DNA from: Amycolatopsis alba DSM 44262
GTDB taxonomy: Bacteria; Actinomycetota; Actinomycetes; Mycobacteriales; Pseudonocardiaceae
Assembly: GCF_000384215.1 (NCBI RefSeq)
Contig: NZ_KB913032.1
Span: 2,683,665-2,747,664, forward strand
Length of the DNA: 64,000 nt
Direction of reading: 5' to 3'
The notes under the pieces are model-generated. The model was not told the DNA's origin. It did not search any database and saw only the letters and a program-made list of their open reading frames with translations. Shown one piece after another: positions 23,873 to 32,480 of the stretch. Position 1 is the first letter of the stretch. Each line of letters begins with the position of its first letter. The position numbers and the translations under genes are program-made.

Positions 23873-24561
23873 GGCGGGGTTTCCCTCAGCACGTAGCCCA
23901 CTCCCCGCACCGTGTGGATCAGCCTCGGTTCGTTCCCAGCCTCGGTCTTTCGGCGCAAATAGCCGACGTAGACCTCCAGCGCGTTGCCCGACGTCGGGAA
24001 GTCGTATCCCCATACTTCCTCCAGGATCCGGCTACGGGTCAAGACGTGTTTCGGGTACGAGAGGAACAGTTCGAGGAGGGCGAACTCGGTCCTCGTCAGG
24101 CTGATCTCCCGGCCTGCCCGGCGCACCTCACGCGTCCCGGGGTCCAAGGTGAGATCCGCGAACGACAGGATCTCGGCGTTCTGCCCCGCCTGCGGATCCG
24201 GGATCGCACGACGCAGAAGCGCCCGAAGGCGCGCGAGGAGCTCTTCGAGCGCGAAGGGCTTCGGCAGGTAGTCGTCGGCGCCGGCGTCGAGGCCGGACAC
24301 CCGGTCGGACACGGTGTCCCGCGCGGTGAGGACGAGAATCGGCAGGTCGTCACCGGTGCTTCGCAGGCGTCGGGCGACCTCCAGGCCGTCGAGCCGCGGC
24401 ATCATCACGTCGAGGACCATCGCGTCGGGTCTGTTGGCGATGATCGCTTCCAAGGCCTGCGCGCCGTCCCCGGCCAGTTCCACCTGGTACCCGTTGAACT
24501 CAAGGGATCGCCTGAGTGATTCACGGACGGCCCTGTCGTCGTCCACTACGAGGATGCGCAT
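23869..24561 (-). CDS. mprA: Response regulator MprA
   Basis: A 230-residue OmpR-family regulator nearly identical in its key stretches to mycobacterial MprA as I remember it. The receiver starts [18 protein letters not shown], the phospho-Asp is in [14 protein letters not shown], and [19 protein letters not shown] follows. The DNA-binding domain has [12 protein letters not shown] and [18 protein letters not shown], ending [15 protein letters not shown]. It should control pepD and its own operon through the repeats at 19261 and 24584. In mycobacteria it also activates sigB and sigE. Confidence 0.95.
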   Translation of the reverse strand: MRILVVDDDRAVRESLRRSLEFNGYQVELAGDGAQALEAIIANRPDAMVLDVMMPRLDGLEVARRLRSTGDDLPILVLTARDTVSDRVSGLDAGADDYLPKPFALEELLARLRALLRRAIPDPQAGQNAEILSFADLTLDPGTREVRRAGREISLTRTEFALLELFLSYPKHVLTRSRILEEVWGYDFPTSGNALEVYVGYLRRKTEAGNEPRLIHTVRGVGYVLRETPP

Positions 24562-24583
24562 GACGACAGTCTTACGCAGAGTG

Positions 24584-24599
24584 CTGAGACTCGCCTAAG
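24584..24599 (-). promoter_or_regulatory. MprA-box-like direct repeat before mprA
   Basis: On the minus strand CTTAG-N6-CTCAG (plus-strand CTGAG at 24584-24588 and CTAAG at 24595-24599), 22-38 bases before the ATG at 24561. The spacing equals that of the pepD site, which suggests autoregulation. Confidence 0.68.
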
Positions 24600-24646
24600 A
24601 ACACACACAGAACAAACAAAGAGACTTCGGCAGTCCACAAGACGTT

Positions 24647-25261
24647 TCAGCCGGTCTCGGGCCCTTTCGCAACGGGTGCGTTCCATCTGCGCCACAAAGC
24701 GAGCATTCGGACCCCCACCACGACGGCAGCTGCTACCACCGTCACCGCCCCCGGCGGCAGTCGCAGAGAGTGACCGATCACGACGAGCACGGCCCCCGCG
24801 AGAGCGGCGACCGCGTAGATCTCCTTCCGCAGCACGAGCGGGATTTCCCGAAGGAGAAGATCACGCACCGCACCGCCTCCGATACCCGTCGTCATCCCGA
24901 TCAGGCACGCCGCGTAGGGGGTGGCGCCCGCGTTCAACGCGATCGTGGTCCCCGCCGTCGCGAACACCCCGAGCCCGAGCGCGTCCGCGAGCAGCACGGC
25001 GCGCCGCAGCTTCGCGATCTGCGGATGGAAGACGAACACGAGCAGCGCCGTCCCGCCGCACACCGCGAGATAAGGCCAGGTCCGCAGCGTGGTGGGCGGC
25101 GTGATCCCGAGCAGGACGTCACGGATGACCCCGCCGCCGAGTGCCGTGGTCAACCCGACGACGACCACCCCGAACACGTCCAACCTGGACCGCACCGCCG
25201 CGAGCGCCCCCGAAGCGGCGAACGCGATCAAGCCGAGGAACTCGAGCGCGGTGAGGATCAT
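24647..25261 (-). CDS. TRIC-type cation channel family membrane protein (UPF0126/YadS)
   Basis: A 204-residue protein with seven membrane segments in two similar halves. Each half carries the glycine-rich motif of the family: GGGVIRDVLLG (first) and GGGAVRDLLLREIP (second). Bacterial TRIC proteins form trimeric monovalent-cation channels. The ATG overlaps the stop of the LuxR-type regulator by one base (TAATG), so the two are coupled. Confidence 0.9.
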   Translation of the reverse strand: MILTALEFLGLIAFAASGALAAVRSRLDVFGVVVVGLTTALGGGVIRDVLLGITPPTTLRTWPYLAVCGGTALLVFVFHPQIAKLRRAVLLADALGLGVFATAGTTIALNAGATPYAACLIGMTTGIGGGAVRDLLLREIPLVLRKEIYAVAALAGAVLVVIGHSLRLPPGAVTVVAAAVVVGVRMLALWRRWNAPVAKGPETG

Positions 25262-25914
25262 TACTGGTCGAGCAGGCCACCGCGGTAGGCCAGCAGCGCG
25301 GCCTGCACCCGGTTCGCCGCGCCGATCTTGGACAGGACGGCCGAGACGTAGCCCTTGACCGTGGCCTCGGACAGGTGCAGGCGCCCGCCGATCTCCGCGT
25401 TGGACAGTCCCTGGCCGATCAGCCCGACGACCTCACGCTCCCGTTCGGACAGCGACGCGAGCAGCTTGCGTGCCGGCTGCGCCGCCCGCTGCTCGTCCCG
25501 ATGCGACTGGACCATGCGCGCCGCGACCCCCGGATCGAGCACCGCGCCACCCCTGGCGAGGTCTCGGACGGCCCTCAGCAGCGCCGCCGGGTCGATGTCC
25601 TTCAGGAGGAAGCCGTTGGCCCCGAGCCTGAGCGCGAGACTGACGTAGTCGTCGATGTCGAACGTGGTCAACATGGCCACCGTCGGCGGATCAGGCAACG
25701 CGAGAATGGCCCTCAGCGCGCGAATGCCGTCGTCAGGCGCCCGCATCTTGATGTCGAGCAACGCGACGTCAGGGTGGTACCGCCGGGCGACCTCGACAGC
25801 TGATCTCCCGTCGCTCGCCTCGCCCACGATCTCGATGTCGGCAGCGCCGGACATCATGGCACGCAGGCCCGAACGGACCAGTTCCTCGTCGTCGGCGAAC
25901 ATGAGCTTGATCAA
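25261..25914 (-). CDS. NarL/LuxR-family response regulator without adjacent kinase
   Basis: A 217-residue regulator. The receiver has FADDEELVRSGL, phospho-Asp in ALLDIKMRAPDDG, Thr in MLTTFD and Lys in LLKDID. The LuxR helix-turn-helix is LSEREREVVGLIGQGLSNAEIGGRLHLSEATVKGYVS (key part about residues 152-195). No histidine kinase is adjacent: its partner here is a TRIC channel. TTG at 25914 follows GGAGGG and is preferred to the ATG at 25902. A perfect palindrome 71 bases upstream (25985) is a candidate operator. Confidence 0.9.
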   Translation of the reverse strand: MIKLMFADDEELVRSGLRAMMSGAADIEIVGEASDGRSAVEVARRYHPDVALLDIKMRAPDDGIRALRAILALPDPPTVAMLTTFDIDDYVSLALRLGANGFLLKDIDPAALLRAVRDLARGGAVLDPGVAARMVQSHRDEQRAAQPARKLLASLSEREREVVGLIGQGLSNAEIGGRLHLSEATVKGYVSAVLSKIGAANRVQAALLAYRGGLLDQ

Positions 25915-25984
25915 CGAAGCCCTCCGGCAGCCGGGGGAGCGGCGTCTCGCGTCCCGTTAACGAAGATTACCTACTGTTGTTCAG

Positions 25985-25996
25985 GGTTTCGAAACC
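25985..25996. promoter_or_regulatory. Perfect 12-bp palindrome upstream of the LuxR regulator
   Basis: GGTTTCGAAACC, possible binding site of a dimeric regulator. The remainder of 25915-26284 contains GC-rich hairpins (for example CAGGGGCG-CCTT-CGCCCTCCTG near 26217 and CTACGCGTAG near 26246) and the tRNA promoter region. I see no gene in it. Confidence 0.4.
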
Positions 25997-26284
25997 AGAC
26001 ACGTACGAGTGACCCCTGCGGGTCATCTGTGTCGATCTAGCTCTCGATTCAGACCCTGTTTCCTGGGTGTGAGTGTGCGTGCTCGGGGACGGATCCGCAG
26101 GTCGAGTGTCACTAGGCGGTCAGTGTCCGGTTCTCGCCTTGATCCCTTCGGGGGTTGGGTGCACAACCGCCGTTCGGGTCATTCCGGGCTTTCACCGGCC
26201 TGGCCGCTTGCTCTCCTCAGGGGCGCCTTCGCCCTCCTGTGCTGCTACGCGTAGCTACGCGCTAGGCTGTGCCTGGCAGTACAT

Positions 26285-26357
26285 GCCCTCGTAGCTCAGG
26301 GGATAGAGCACCGCTCTCCTAAAGCGGGTGTCGCAGGTTCGAATCCTGCCGGGGGCA
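26285..26357 (+). tRNA. tRNA-Arg (anticodon CCU)
   Basis: A complete 73-base cloverleaf. Acceptor GCCCTCG pairs with CGGGGGC (26350-26356, one G-U), discriminator A. D-arm GCTC/GAGC, anticodon stem CCGCT/AGCGG with loop CTCCTAA giving anticodon CCT at 26318-26320, and a T-arm with GGTTCGAATCC. The CCA end is not encoded. A lower-G+C restriction-modification gene begins 65 bases downstream on the opposite strand, so the tRNA may be an integration site. Confidence 0.95.
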
Positions 26358-26421
26358 CTCTTCGGGATCACGGACTCGAAGGGAGTCGGCAGCTCTAAGG
26401 TCGCTTCGCGATACAACCAGC

Positions 26422-29400
26422 TCAGCGATCACTGAAGAGATCATCTCCATGATCGGGCTTGGGCATCCTTTTCGCTGCTTCCGGAGCGGGTGACACCCCA
26501 GATGACACGAGATCCTCAACCGTGATCAGCGGTCCAGCCGCGATCTTCGCCAAAAGGGCGTCTTGACTCGGCTCCAAGGCTACGCAGCACCCCAGCACGT
26601 TCAGCAAATCAAGTAGCTCAGTGGTCATGGCTGGCGTCCAATGAGTGGCAACGATGTCGTTGAGCGGAGACGAGCGGGTTCCGTCCGGCTTTCGCTTGCG
26701 ATAACCGAACCAATGCTTCAGGACCGGCATACCTGCGACTTCGAAAGCCATCATTTCGGGGGAGACCGGCGCGATTACACCCTCTCCGATATGAAGCGTA
26801 CGGTTCAAGTCATCATACTGAAGTTTCTCGGGCATTCGTTCTGGCAAGTCAGATATTCCGAGTTGCACGACCGGCCGATCCGCTTCCATACGCGGCACCC
26901 CTTCAGGACGGCCCGCCTCAGGATCAGCGCATCGCTCCCCATAGGTGTGCAACCACAGCACCTCGCGCCCCAATTTCACTGCCGCCCGCCAAAGAGCGCG
27001 ACTGCTCGTGAGCGGTACACGCACGCCGGGGCGCTTGAGTTCGTCCCTGTAGCGTCTGGTGAAACCCCCATGCCCAGTGATAGCGGCCAGGTAGGCTACT
27101 AGGTCTTCGGCCAGTATTGAACATTTCAGCCGGGCGGATAGGTATCCAAGCAGTCCAGGACTTACGTTGACCGCAGTCCCCCGTGCATCGCGGTACAGCG
27201 GAAGAACCCGCCCGCCACGGCCAGAATGAAAGTGCATGTCCGGAATCAGGGCCGAGAAGACCAATCCCGGTCCAGACGCTATAGGATGCGCGTGCTGTTC
27301 GACAACAAAAATCTGCTTACTAGAGTGGGTGTACCATAACGGCGGCCTCGGCCTGTCATGAACCCTGCAATCCGAAATCACCCACTTGCGATCGAAGGAC
27401 CTGTGCGCGACCTGACACAAAGGAGCACGCGTACCGGACTCGGCGCCAAGGGTACCGACATGCTTGGCCATCCCTGGCGTCTGCGCCTTCTCGACGTTTA
27501 CCCTGCTATCACCCGTCTCCTTCAAGAGAGCCGCCTTCTCGGGCCGCGACGCAGCGATCAACGTCACCCAACGCTTGCGTAAAGTCTCGGGCTCCGGCGC
27601 ATACACCCATGTTCGGTTTGGCTTCACTCCGGGTAAAGCCCATGGCATCAGATCAATGACAGAAGGCATGGACGACCAGGTATCAGACTCGCCGATGTCG
27701 AACGGCGCAGCCCAATCATCTACACATTCCTGCCATCGAGGATCGTCTATACCCAAACTCTCCAGGGCCTCAGCCTTGACACTTACATCACCCTCGACAC
27801 GAATTCGATGCACTCGCGCGGCCTTACCTGGCTCCGGACCGCCTCGACGGATGAACACCGCGACGCAGATCGGCTGCTGATTCGGGCGAAAGAACCTGGT
27901 TTTCATAGGCGGTTGATGCCCCTCAGGGGTGAGATCGACGATCCATCCCTCGTCAGCCGTCCGGCGAAGATACTCACGCATCCCGACAAAGCCAGGACCA
28001 GCCAGAAAACTGGCGGAACAAACGAAGGCGACGACCCCCGATGGATGTCCAGGATGTGCGTCGAACGCCTTCCAAGTCGCCCAGCGCCAGAAATAGATGT
28101 ATTTGTTGGACAGTACATATTCATGACGCCCGTTCCCGATCTTCCGGAAGGCCTTGAGGCCCGGAGCGTCCTTGCCAACCCCAGAATCCTCGATCCATGG
28201 GGCAGTACCACCGGCCTTGTCACCATAAGGCGGATTCCCAAGCACCACCATCACGGGCTCCTCGCGCTTAACCTGGTTGGCTCCCCGTCGAGACCGATCT
28301 ATCGCCTCGTACATCTTTCCCAACGGCAGCGTCTGCGCGTCAGGGTCATCCAAAGTATCGGCAAGGAACCTACGTTCGCCATGAGGGACCTCGGATCGAT
28401 GACGCTTCTTCAACAAACTGTGCACTCGTAATTCAGCGACCGCGTACGGAGCCGCTTGGTTTTCGAAACCGATCAGCCTCGTTGCTAGTTCACGTAGATG
28501 CGGAGCGACCGCGCCCGGCCCCTCTTCGATCTCGACGGTCGCCGCAACCGTATTGACGACCTCGGCCAGAAAACTTCCGGTTCCCATCGCCGGGTCGACC
28601 ACGATCACATCTCGTTCGGCAAACCCCAATCGACGGCCAAGCCGTTTTTGCAGCACCTCGTCAACGAACCGAGTCGTGAACGACACCAAAGCTGCCGGAG
28701 TGTAGTAGACCCCACTTTTTCGACGCAATGCAGGGTCGTAGTTATCGAGAAAGTTCTCGTACAACATCGAGTAAGAATCGTCCGGAAATTCTCCCCAGTC
28801 GACAACACTCAATACCCTGATCATTGTCGTGAGTGCAATGCTCAACTCATCTTCCGGCTGATCGGTGAGCACCGTGAGCGCTCGCCCCATCAGTGAATGC
28901 TTTTTCCCAAGCAACCTGGCGATCTCGCCGATCGAACGCCCCTGAAAGCTGACACCTTCGACCCTGGCCAGCAGAAGCGCGAAGGTGATCGTCTGCGCGT
29001 ACTGGTCCGCGAACTGAACATCGGTCAGACTCGGAAAAAGAACCTGCCGCCAGTCCATCGCAAGCAGGCTGAAGGTCTGTTGTCGAGTACGGCCGCTTCG
29101 CTCTCGGTCCAGTTCGGCGATGACATCGTCCCGCAGCAAACGACAGAGGTTCGACGTCAACCGCACCAAGTCATTCAAAGTCCGCGGCCGCTCCGGCTCC
29201 CAGAGCAGGAAGTTGGTCATGACACGAGCGAAGCCGCCGTTCTCCGCATGCAGCTTCTCGCCCGCCCGGTCGAGCCCAGGAGTCAAACGGGCGACTTCCC
29301 CTTGTAGCTTGCCGAACTTGTAGCGAGCGAACTGCTCACCATCACTGTAGAGAACATTGGGCAAAAGTTGGAACTTTTCCCATTGATTCTTGTCATGAGG

Positions 29401-29721
29401 GGAAGGCCTTGCCCAGGTTCCAGGTATGCCATGTCCAGGCTTCTTCAACTCGACATATCCGACGCGAGCACCTGCGACGTCGATCGCATAGTCTGGCCGG
29501 AGGGCCAGCGCCGGCAAGCGAGTCTCGCCGATGGTCGTCACCGGGAGCCCAACACTCGCTGCGATCGCGGCGATCATTTTCTCGAACGGCCCTCGCAGGT
29601 GATCTTCCTGCGACCCCTGACCTGTGAGTAGTTTGCGTGTCACCGCCCGACCGAAGTCGGAAATCACCAACTCCAAGGCTGGGGCACCCTTGGCCTCAAC
29701 GACTGCCCGACTTCGACGCAT
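26422..29721 (-). CDS. Single-chain restriction-modification enzyme (nuclease plus N6-adenine methyltransferase plus specificity domain)
   Basis: A 1099-residue protein. An N-terminal PD-(D/E)XK-like nuclease has Asp77, Asp81 and Glu91-Leu-Lys93 (RPDYAID, GYVELKKPG). A helical coupler follows, then an N6-adenine methyltransferase with VVDPAMGTGSFL near residue 373 and the catalytic NPPY near 496. The C-terminal 550 residues resemble the target-recognition region of type ISP/Eco57I-like enzymes. No helicase domain is present, so it is closer to type IIG/IIL than to full type ISP. It is visibly lower in G+C than its neighbours, a sign of transfer. ATG at 29721 follows GGGGAGG. Confidence 0.85.
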   Translation of the reverse strand: MRRSRAVVEAKGAPALELVISDFGRAVTRKLLTGQGSQEDHLRGPFEKMIAAIAASVGLPVTTIGETRLPALALRPDYAIDVAGARVGYVELKKPGHGIPGTWARPSPHDKNQWEKFQLLPNVLYSDGEQFARYKFGKLQGEVARLTPGLDRAGEKLHAENGGFARVMTNFLLWEPERPRTLNDLVRLTSNLCRLLRDDVIAELDRERSGRTRQQTFSLLAMDWRQVLFPSLTDVQFADQYAQTITFALLLARVEGVSFQGRSIGEIARLLGKKHSLMGRALTVLTDQPEDELSIALTTMIRVLSVVDWGEFPDDSYSMLYENFLDNYDPALRRKSGVYYTPAALVSFTTRFVDEVLQKRLGRRLGFAERDVIVVDPAMGTGSFLAEVVNTVAATVEIEEGPGAVAPHLRELATRLIGFENQAAPYAVAELRVHSLLKKRHRSEVPHGERRFLADTLDDPDAQTLPLGKMYEAIDRSRRGANQVKREEPVMVVLGNPPYGDKAGGTAPWIEDSGVGKDAPGLKAFRKIGNGRHEYVLSNKYIYFWRWATWKAFDAHPGHPSGVVAFVCSASFLAGPGFVGMREYLRRTADEGWIVDLTPEGHQPPMKTRFFRPNQQPICVAVFIRRGGPEPGKAARVHRIRVEGDVSVKAEALESLGIDDPRWQECVDDWAAPFDIGESDTWSSMPSVIDLMPWALPGVKPNRTWVYAPEPETLRKRWVTLIAASRPEKAALLKETGDSRVNVEKAQTPGMAKHVGTLGAESGTRAPLCQVAHRSFDRKWVISDCRVHDRPRPPLWYTHSSKQIFVVEQHAHPIASGPGLVFSALIPDMHFHSGRGGRVLPLYRDARGTAVNVSPGLLGYLSARLKCSILAEDLVAYLAAITGHGGFTRRYRDELKRPGVRVPLTSSRALWRAAVKLGREVLWLHTYGERCADPEAGRPEGVPRMEADRPVVQLGISDLPERMPEKLQYDDLNRTLHIGEGVIAPVSPEMMAFEVAGMPVLKHWFGYRKRKPDGTRSSPLNDIVATHWTPAMTTELLDLLNVLGCCVALEPSQDALLAKIAAGPLITVEDLVSSGVSPAPEAAKRMPKPDHGDDLFSDR

Positions 29722-30000
29722 GCCCGCCTCCCCACGGCCGATACACCATCCTTTCTTTAAGAAACCCTCTCGCCACAGAAATGTGTTCCCCTCAACGGGT
29801 ACAAGTGCAATCTTCGCGACCACTCAGGGTTTTCACAATTTCCCCATTACTCACTTTTGCACCAGCCATAGAACCAAGTGCACGAACCTACCGCCGTTCG
29901 AGTATCGGTAATAACAAGTTGAAATCGGTACGCAAACTACATGCACGTCACCATCATTGCGATCTCCCCCTCACCTTGTAACCACTTGAACAAGCGGGTT
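29722..30000. other. AT-richer intergenic region, island boundary
   Basis: It holds the leader and probable promoter of the restriction enzyme and no convincing gene on either strand. Composition is clearly lower in G+C than the flanking host genes, like the restriction gene itself. I looked for a second copy of the tRNA-Arg 3' end as an attachment site and found none. Confidence 0.5.
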
Positions 30001-30387
30001 TCAGACCTCATGAAAGTCGCTCAAGCGGTGAGCCTCGACGGAGGACTCCGTCGCTGCCAGCCAGTGCGGATAGGTGACGTAGACCAGTTCCGTGTCCTCG
30101 TCGGCCGCATAGACGACCTCCGTGCCGACCCGCAGGTAAATCACCTCACCGGCTCGGGCGGTCACCGAGCCCGACGGGCCCTCGACGGTGAAGACGCCGG
30201 ATGTGACGACCAGAGCCTCGTCGTAGGTCATCTTCCACGGGTTCTTCTCGCCTTTGCGGTAGCGCCCGAAGCCGACGGACATCGCCGAGCGGCTGTCTTG
30301 CGAGAGGACGTCGGCCAGGAAGATCTGCTGGTCAAGTCGCTGGAACCAGGTCGAAGCGTCGTCGCTCGTGAAGTGCTCGACGGACAT
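30001..30387 (-). CDS. Cupin-domain protein
   Basis: A 128-residue single-domain cupin. The strands run from VGFGRYRKGEKNPWKMTYDEALVV to the second motif GEVIYLRVGTEVVY. The metal-binding His residues of classical cupins are mostly absent and Glu/Asp/Tyr take their places, so an EutQ-like or ligand-binding role is as likely as an enzyme. ATG at 30387 follows AAGGAG. It is divergent from a TetR gene across a clear palindromic operator and is probably the repressor's target. Confidence 0.85.
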   Translation of the reverse strand: MSVEHFTSDDASTWFQRLDQQIFLADVLSQDSRSAMSVGFGRYRKGEKNPWKMTYDEALVVTSGVFTVEGPSGSVTARAGEVIYLRVGTEVVYAADEDTELVYVTYPHWLAATESSVEAHRLSDFHEV

Positions 30388-30398
30388 CCAAGTCTCCT

Positions 30399-30443
30399 TA
30401 AGTGGAAGTTCCTCCACTTAGCTAACCGGAGAAAGTTCCACTT
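30399..30443. promoter_or_regulatory. TetR-type operator between the cupin gene and tetR
   Basis: A perfect palindrome TAAGTGGA-AGTTCC-TCCACTTA (30399-30420) overlaps the cupin 5' leader, and an extra half-site TTCCACTT lies at 30436-30443 next to the tetR start. TAAGCT at about 30454 is a possible -10 for tetR. Confidence 0.75.
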
Positions 30444-30465
30444 GTCTACCGACTAAGCTCATCGA

Positions 30466-31044
30466 GTGCTTCCCATCGCAGGATCCGGGCCGGTAGAGCG
30501 GGCGGACGCGGCTCGCAACCGGCAGAAGATCGTCCGCGCGGCGGCCAAGCTCGTTGCGACCAAAGGGATCGATGGGCTCGCGCTGGACGAGGTCGCGGTG
30601 GAGGCGGGCGTCGGGATCGGCACTGTGTATCGCCGTTTTCCGGACAAGGGCGCGTTGGCGCAGGCGTTGCTCGACGAGAACGAGCGCGAGTTCCAGGAAG
30701 CGTTCATCAGTGGGCCACCGCCGCTCGGACCCGGAGCACGACCGGCCCAAAGGCTGAAGGCCTTCACAGACGCGTACGTCGACAGGCTCGAGACGCACGG
30801 CGAGTTGCTCATGGTCGCGGAGACCGAGACGCCGATGGCACGGTTCGTCACCGGCGCATACCGGCTGCACCACAGTCACCTGGTCGCGCTGATCAGCGAG
30901 ATCGCGCCGAAAGCGGATGCCCATTTCAGGGCAGACGCGCTGCTCGCGCCACTGGCGGCGGCGCACTACGTCTACCAGCGGCAAAGCATGACGCCGGAGC
31001 AGATCAAAGCGGGGCTAAGAGATCTCTACGGGACCCACACGTAG
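30466..31044 (+). CDS. TetR-family repressor
   Basis: A 192-residue regulator. The helix-turn-helix lies at about residues 15-60 (RNRQKIVRAAAKLVATKG, then VAVEAGVGIGTVYRRFPDKGAL). The ligand domain has the SbtR-like/TetR_C pattern common in actinobacteria. It should bind the palindrome at 30399 and repress itself and the divergent cupin gene. GTG at 30466 lacks a ribosome site and is probably leaderless. The last 30 bases overlap the convergent MOSC gene. Confidence 0.9.
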   Translation: MLPIAGSGPVERADAARNRQKIVRAAAKLVATKGIDGLALDEVAVEAGVGIGTVYRRFPDKGALAQALLDENEREFQEAFISGPPPLGPGARPAQRLKAFTDAYVDRLETHGELLMVAETETPMARFVTGAYRLHHSHLVALISEIAPKADAHFRADALLAPLAAAHYVYQRQSMTPEQIKAGLRDLYGTHT

Positions 31045-31485
31045 AACGCCGTCGTCCAGCGGCACGCAGCGCTTCCCACCGCGGCCACGGAGAGCAGCGA
31101 AAGTGCCGCGAGGGTAGACGACGTCTATCCACCCACAGGGATTCGCGGGCCGGTGCACCTCGAAGCGCACCGGACCATCGCCAGAGTCCAAGGTGACCAC
31201 AGCGCCCCGAGGCACAGCATCGACGTCGAAGCCCGAGAGCACGATGTTCCGCCGCGCCAGCAGCGGGTCGCCCGGCACAGCGGCAGAGAACAGTGTAACC
31301 GCGGCCGAGCGATGCGCGGGGTGGTTGAAGTACCGGTCCCCCACCAGCCCCAGTCCCGCGCGCACCTCGACGAGGTCGCGCGAGACCGGCGCCGGGTCAG
31401 GACGCGGCCCCAAAGCGGGACGGCCCTCGTACGCGTGCACGGAAGAGACGTGCAGCGCGACGATCAGCGCTCGCCCAGTTGCCAT
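31015..31485 (-). CDS. MOSC-domain protein
   Basis: A 156-residue small MOSC protein. Characteristic are [18 protein letters not shown], the middle strand [21 protein letters not shown], and PANPCGWID, which holds the conserved Cys. MOSC domains bind molybdenum cofactor or transfer sulfur; stand-alone forms have no agreed function. It starts within the end of msrA (22-base overlap), so it is probably co-transcribed with it. Confidence 0.85.
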   Translation of the reverse strand: MATGRALIVALHVSSVHAYEGRPALGPRPDPAPVSRDLVEVRAGLGLVGDRYFNHPAHRSAAVTLFSAAVPGDPLLARRNIVLSGFDVDAVPRGAVVTLDSGDGPVRFEVHRPANPCGWIDVVYPRGTFAALRGRGGKRCVPLDDGVLRVGPVEIS

Positions 31486-31958
31486 TCCGGCCGCACGTAG
31501 TGGCAGGTGTAGCCGTTCGGGATGCGCTCCAGGTAGTCCTGGTGCTCCGGCTCGGCTTCCCAGAAGTCGCCGGCCTGGGTCACCTCGGTGACGACCTTGC
31601 CCGGCCACTTGCCGGAGGCGTCGACGTCGGCGATCGTCTGTTCGGCGACCTGCTTCTGCGTGTCGTCCGCGTAATAGATGGCCGACCGGTAGCTCGCGCC
31701 GAGGTCGTTGCCCTGGCGGTCGCGGGTCGTCGGGTCGTGGATCTGGAAGAAGAACTCCAGGATCTGCCGATACGTCAGCCGCGCCGGGTCGAAGACGATC
31801 TCGATGCCTTCGGCGTGCGAGCCGTGGTTGCGGTAGGTCGCGTTCGGCACGTCGCCACCGGTGTAGCCGACCCTGGTGGAGACGACTCCGGGGTGCCGGC
31901 GGAACAGGTCCTGCATGCCCCAGAAGCAGCCGCCCGCGAGAACAGCCTTTTCCGTCAC
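31464..31958 (-). CDS. msrA: Peptide methionine sulfoxide reductase A
   Basis: A 164-residue MsrA. The catalytic Cys is in AGGCFWG near the N-terminus. [17 protein letters not shown] and the [10 protein letters not shown] strand are all present, and [16 protein letters not shown] supplies a possible resolving Cys. It reduces methionine-S-sulfoxide in oxidised proteins. GTG at 31958 follows AGAGGAG; a longer reading to 32015 has no ribosome site. First in a unit with the MOSC gene, divergent from a lipoprotein gene. Confidence 0.95.
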   Translation of the reverse strand: MTEKAVLAGGCFWGMQDLFRRHPGVVSTRVGYTGGDVPNATYRNHGSHAEGIEIVFDPARLTYRQILEFFFQIHDPTTRDRQGNDLGASYRSAIYYADDTQKQVAEQTIADVDASGKWPGKVVTEVTQAGDFWEAEPEHQDYLERIPNGYTCHYVRPEWQLGER

Positions 31959-32027
31959 TGTTGATCTCCTCTGGTCGTTGACATCCAGTACAACGTGTCG
32001 CACCGTCCCTGTCATCCCCGTCCAAGT

Positions 32028-32393
32028 GTGACGGAACGCTTACGTCCGCCGTGCGTCTCACACTGGGTGAAGCTCCTGCTCGCGGTCCTCGCCCTTCTGC
32101 TGACCGGCTGCTCGACGGCCCCACCAGGTCCAAGCCCGGAAGAAGCCTTCAGGTTCGGCGGGATCTCGATGCCCGCGAGCGGCAAAGTGCTGGAAACGCA
32201 GTACGACCGGGGCATCGACGCGCGATACGTGGTCGTCCTGAGCCTTCCCCCGGAGGACGTGCCCAAGTTGCTCGAAGCGTCGCGCTTCGCGCCTGGAGCC
32301 ATGAAGGACGACCAGCTCATCGACGGCCGTCGCGTGTACCGCGAGGTCACCGCGCAAGGGACCACGGTGCGCCTCGAACTCTTCACCACGTGA
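32028..32393 (+). CDS. Small putative lipoprotein of unknown function
   Basis: About 121 residues. A signal peptide ends in the lipobox LLLTGC, so the mature part would be lipid-anchored. The mature domain has [20 protein letters not shown] and then alternating strands; no family recognised. The start is uncertain: GTG at 32028 gives a normal signal peptide with a basic N-region, GTG at 32067 a very short one. It is upstream of, but not clearly co-transcribed with, the Wadjet operon. Confidence 0.7.
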   Translation: MTERLRPPCVSHWVKLLLAVLALLLTGCSTAPPGPSPEEAFRFGGISMPASGKVLETQYDRGIDARYVVVLSLPPEDVPKLLEASRFAPGAMKDDQLIDGRRVYREVTAQGTTVRLELFTT

Positions 32394-32480
32394 GCACTCA
32401 GCGTGAAAAGGATGGGCCGTTCAGGCTCAGCTGAGTGACCCCCTAACGTGTTACCCCACGCACCATCCGCCGGAGGACGC

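Noticed and set aside
24562..24646. A small gene or attenuator in the AT-rich stretch upstream of mprA.
   Set aside because: No reading frame of useful length; the stretch is explained by the promoter and the MprA-box-like repeat.
26358..30000. A complete integrative island with an integrase and a duplicated tRNA end.
   Set aside because: No integrase or recombinase gene and no second copy of the tRNA-Arg 3' sequence were found; only composition and position support transfer.
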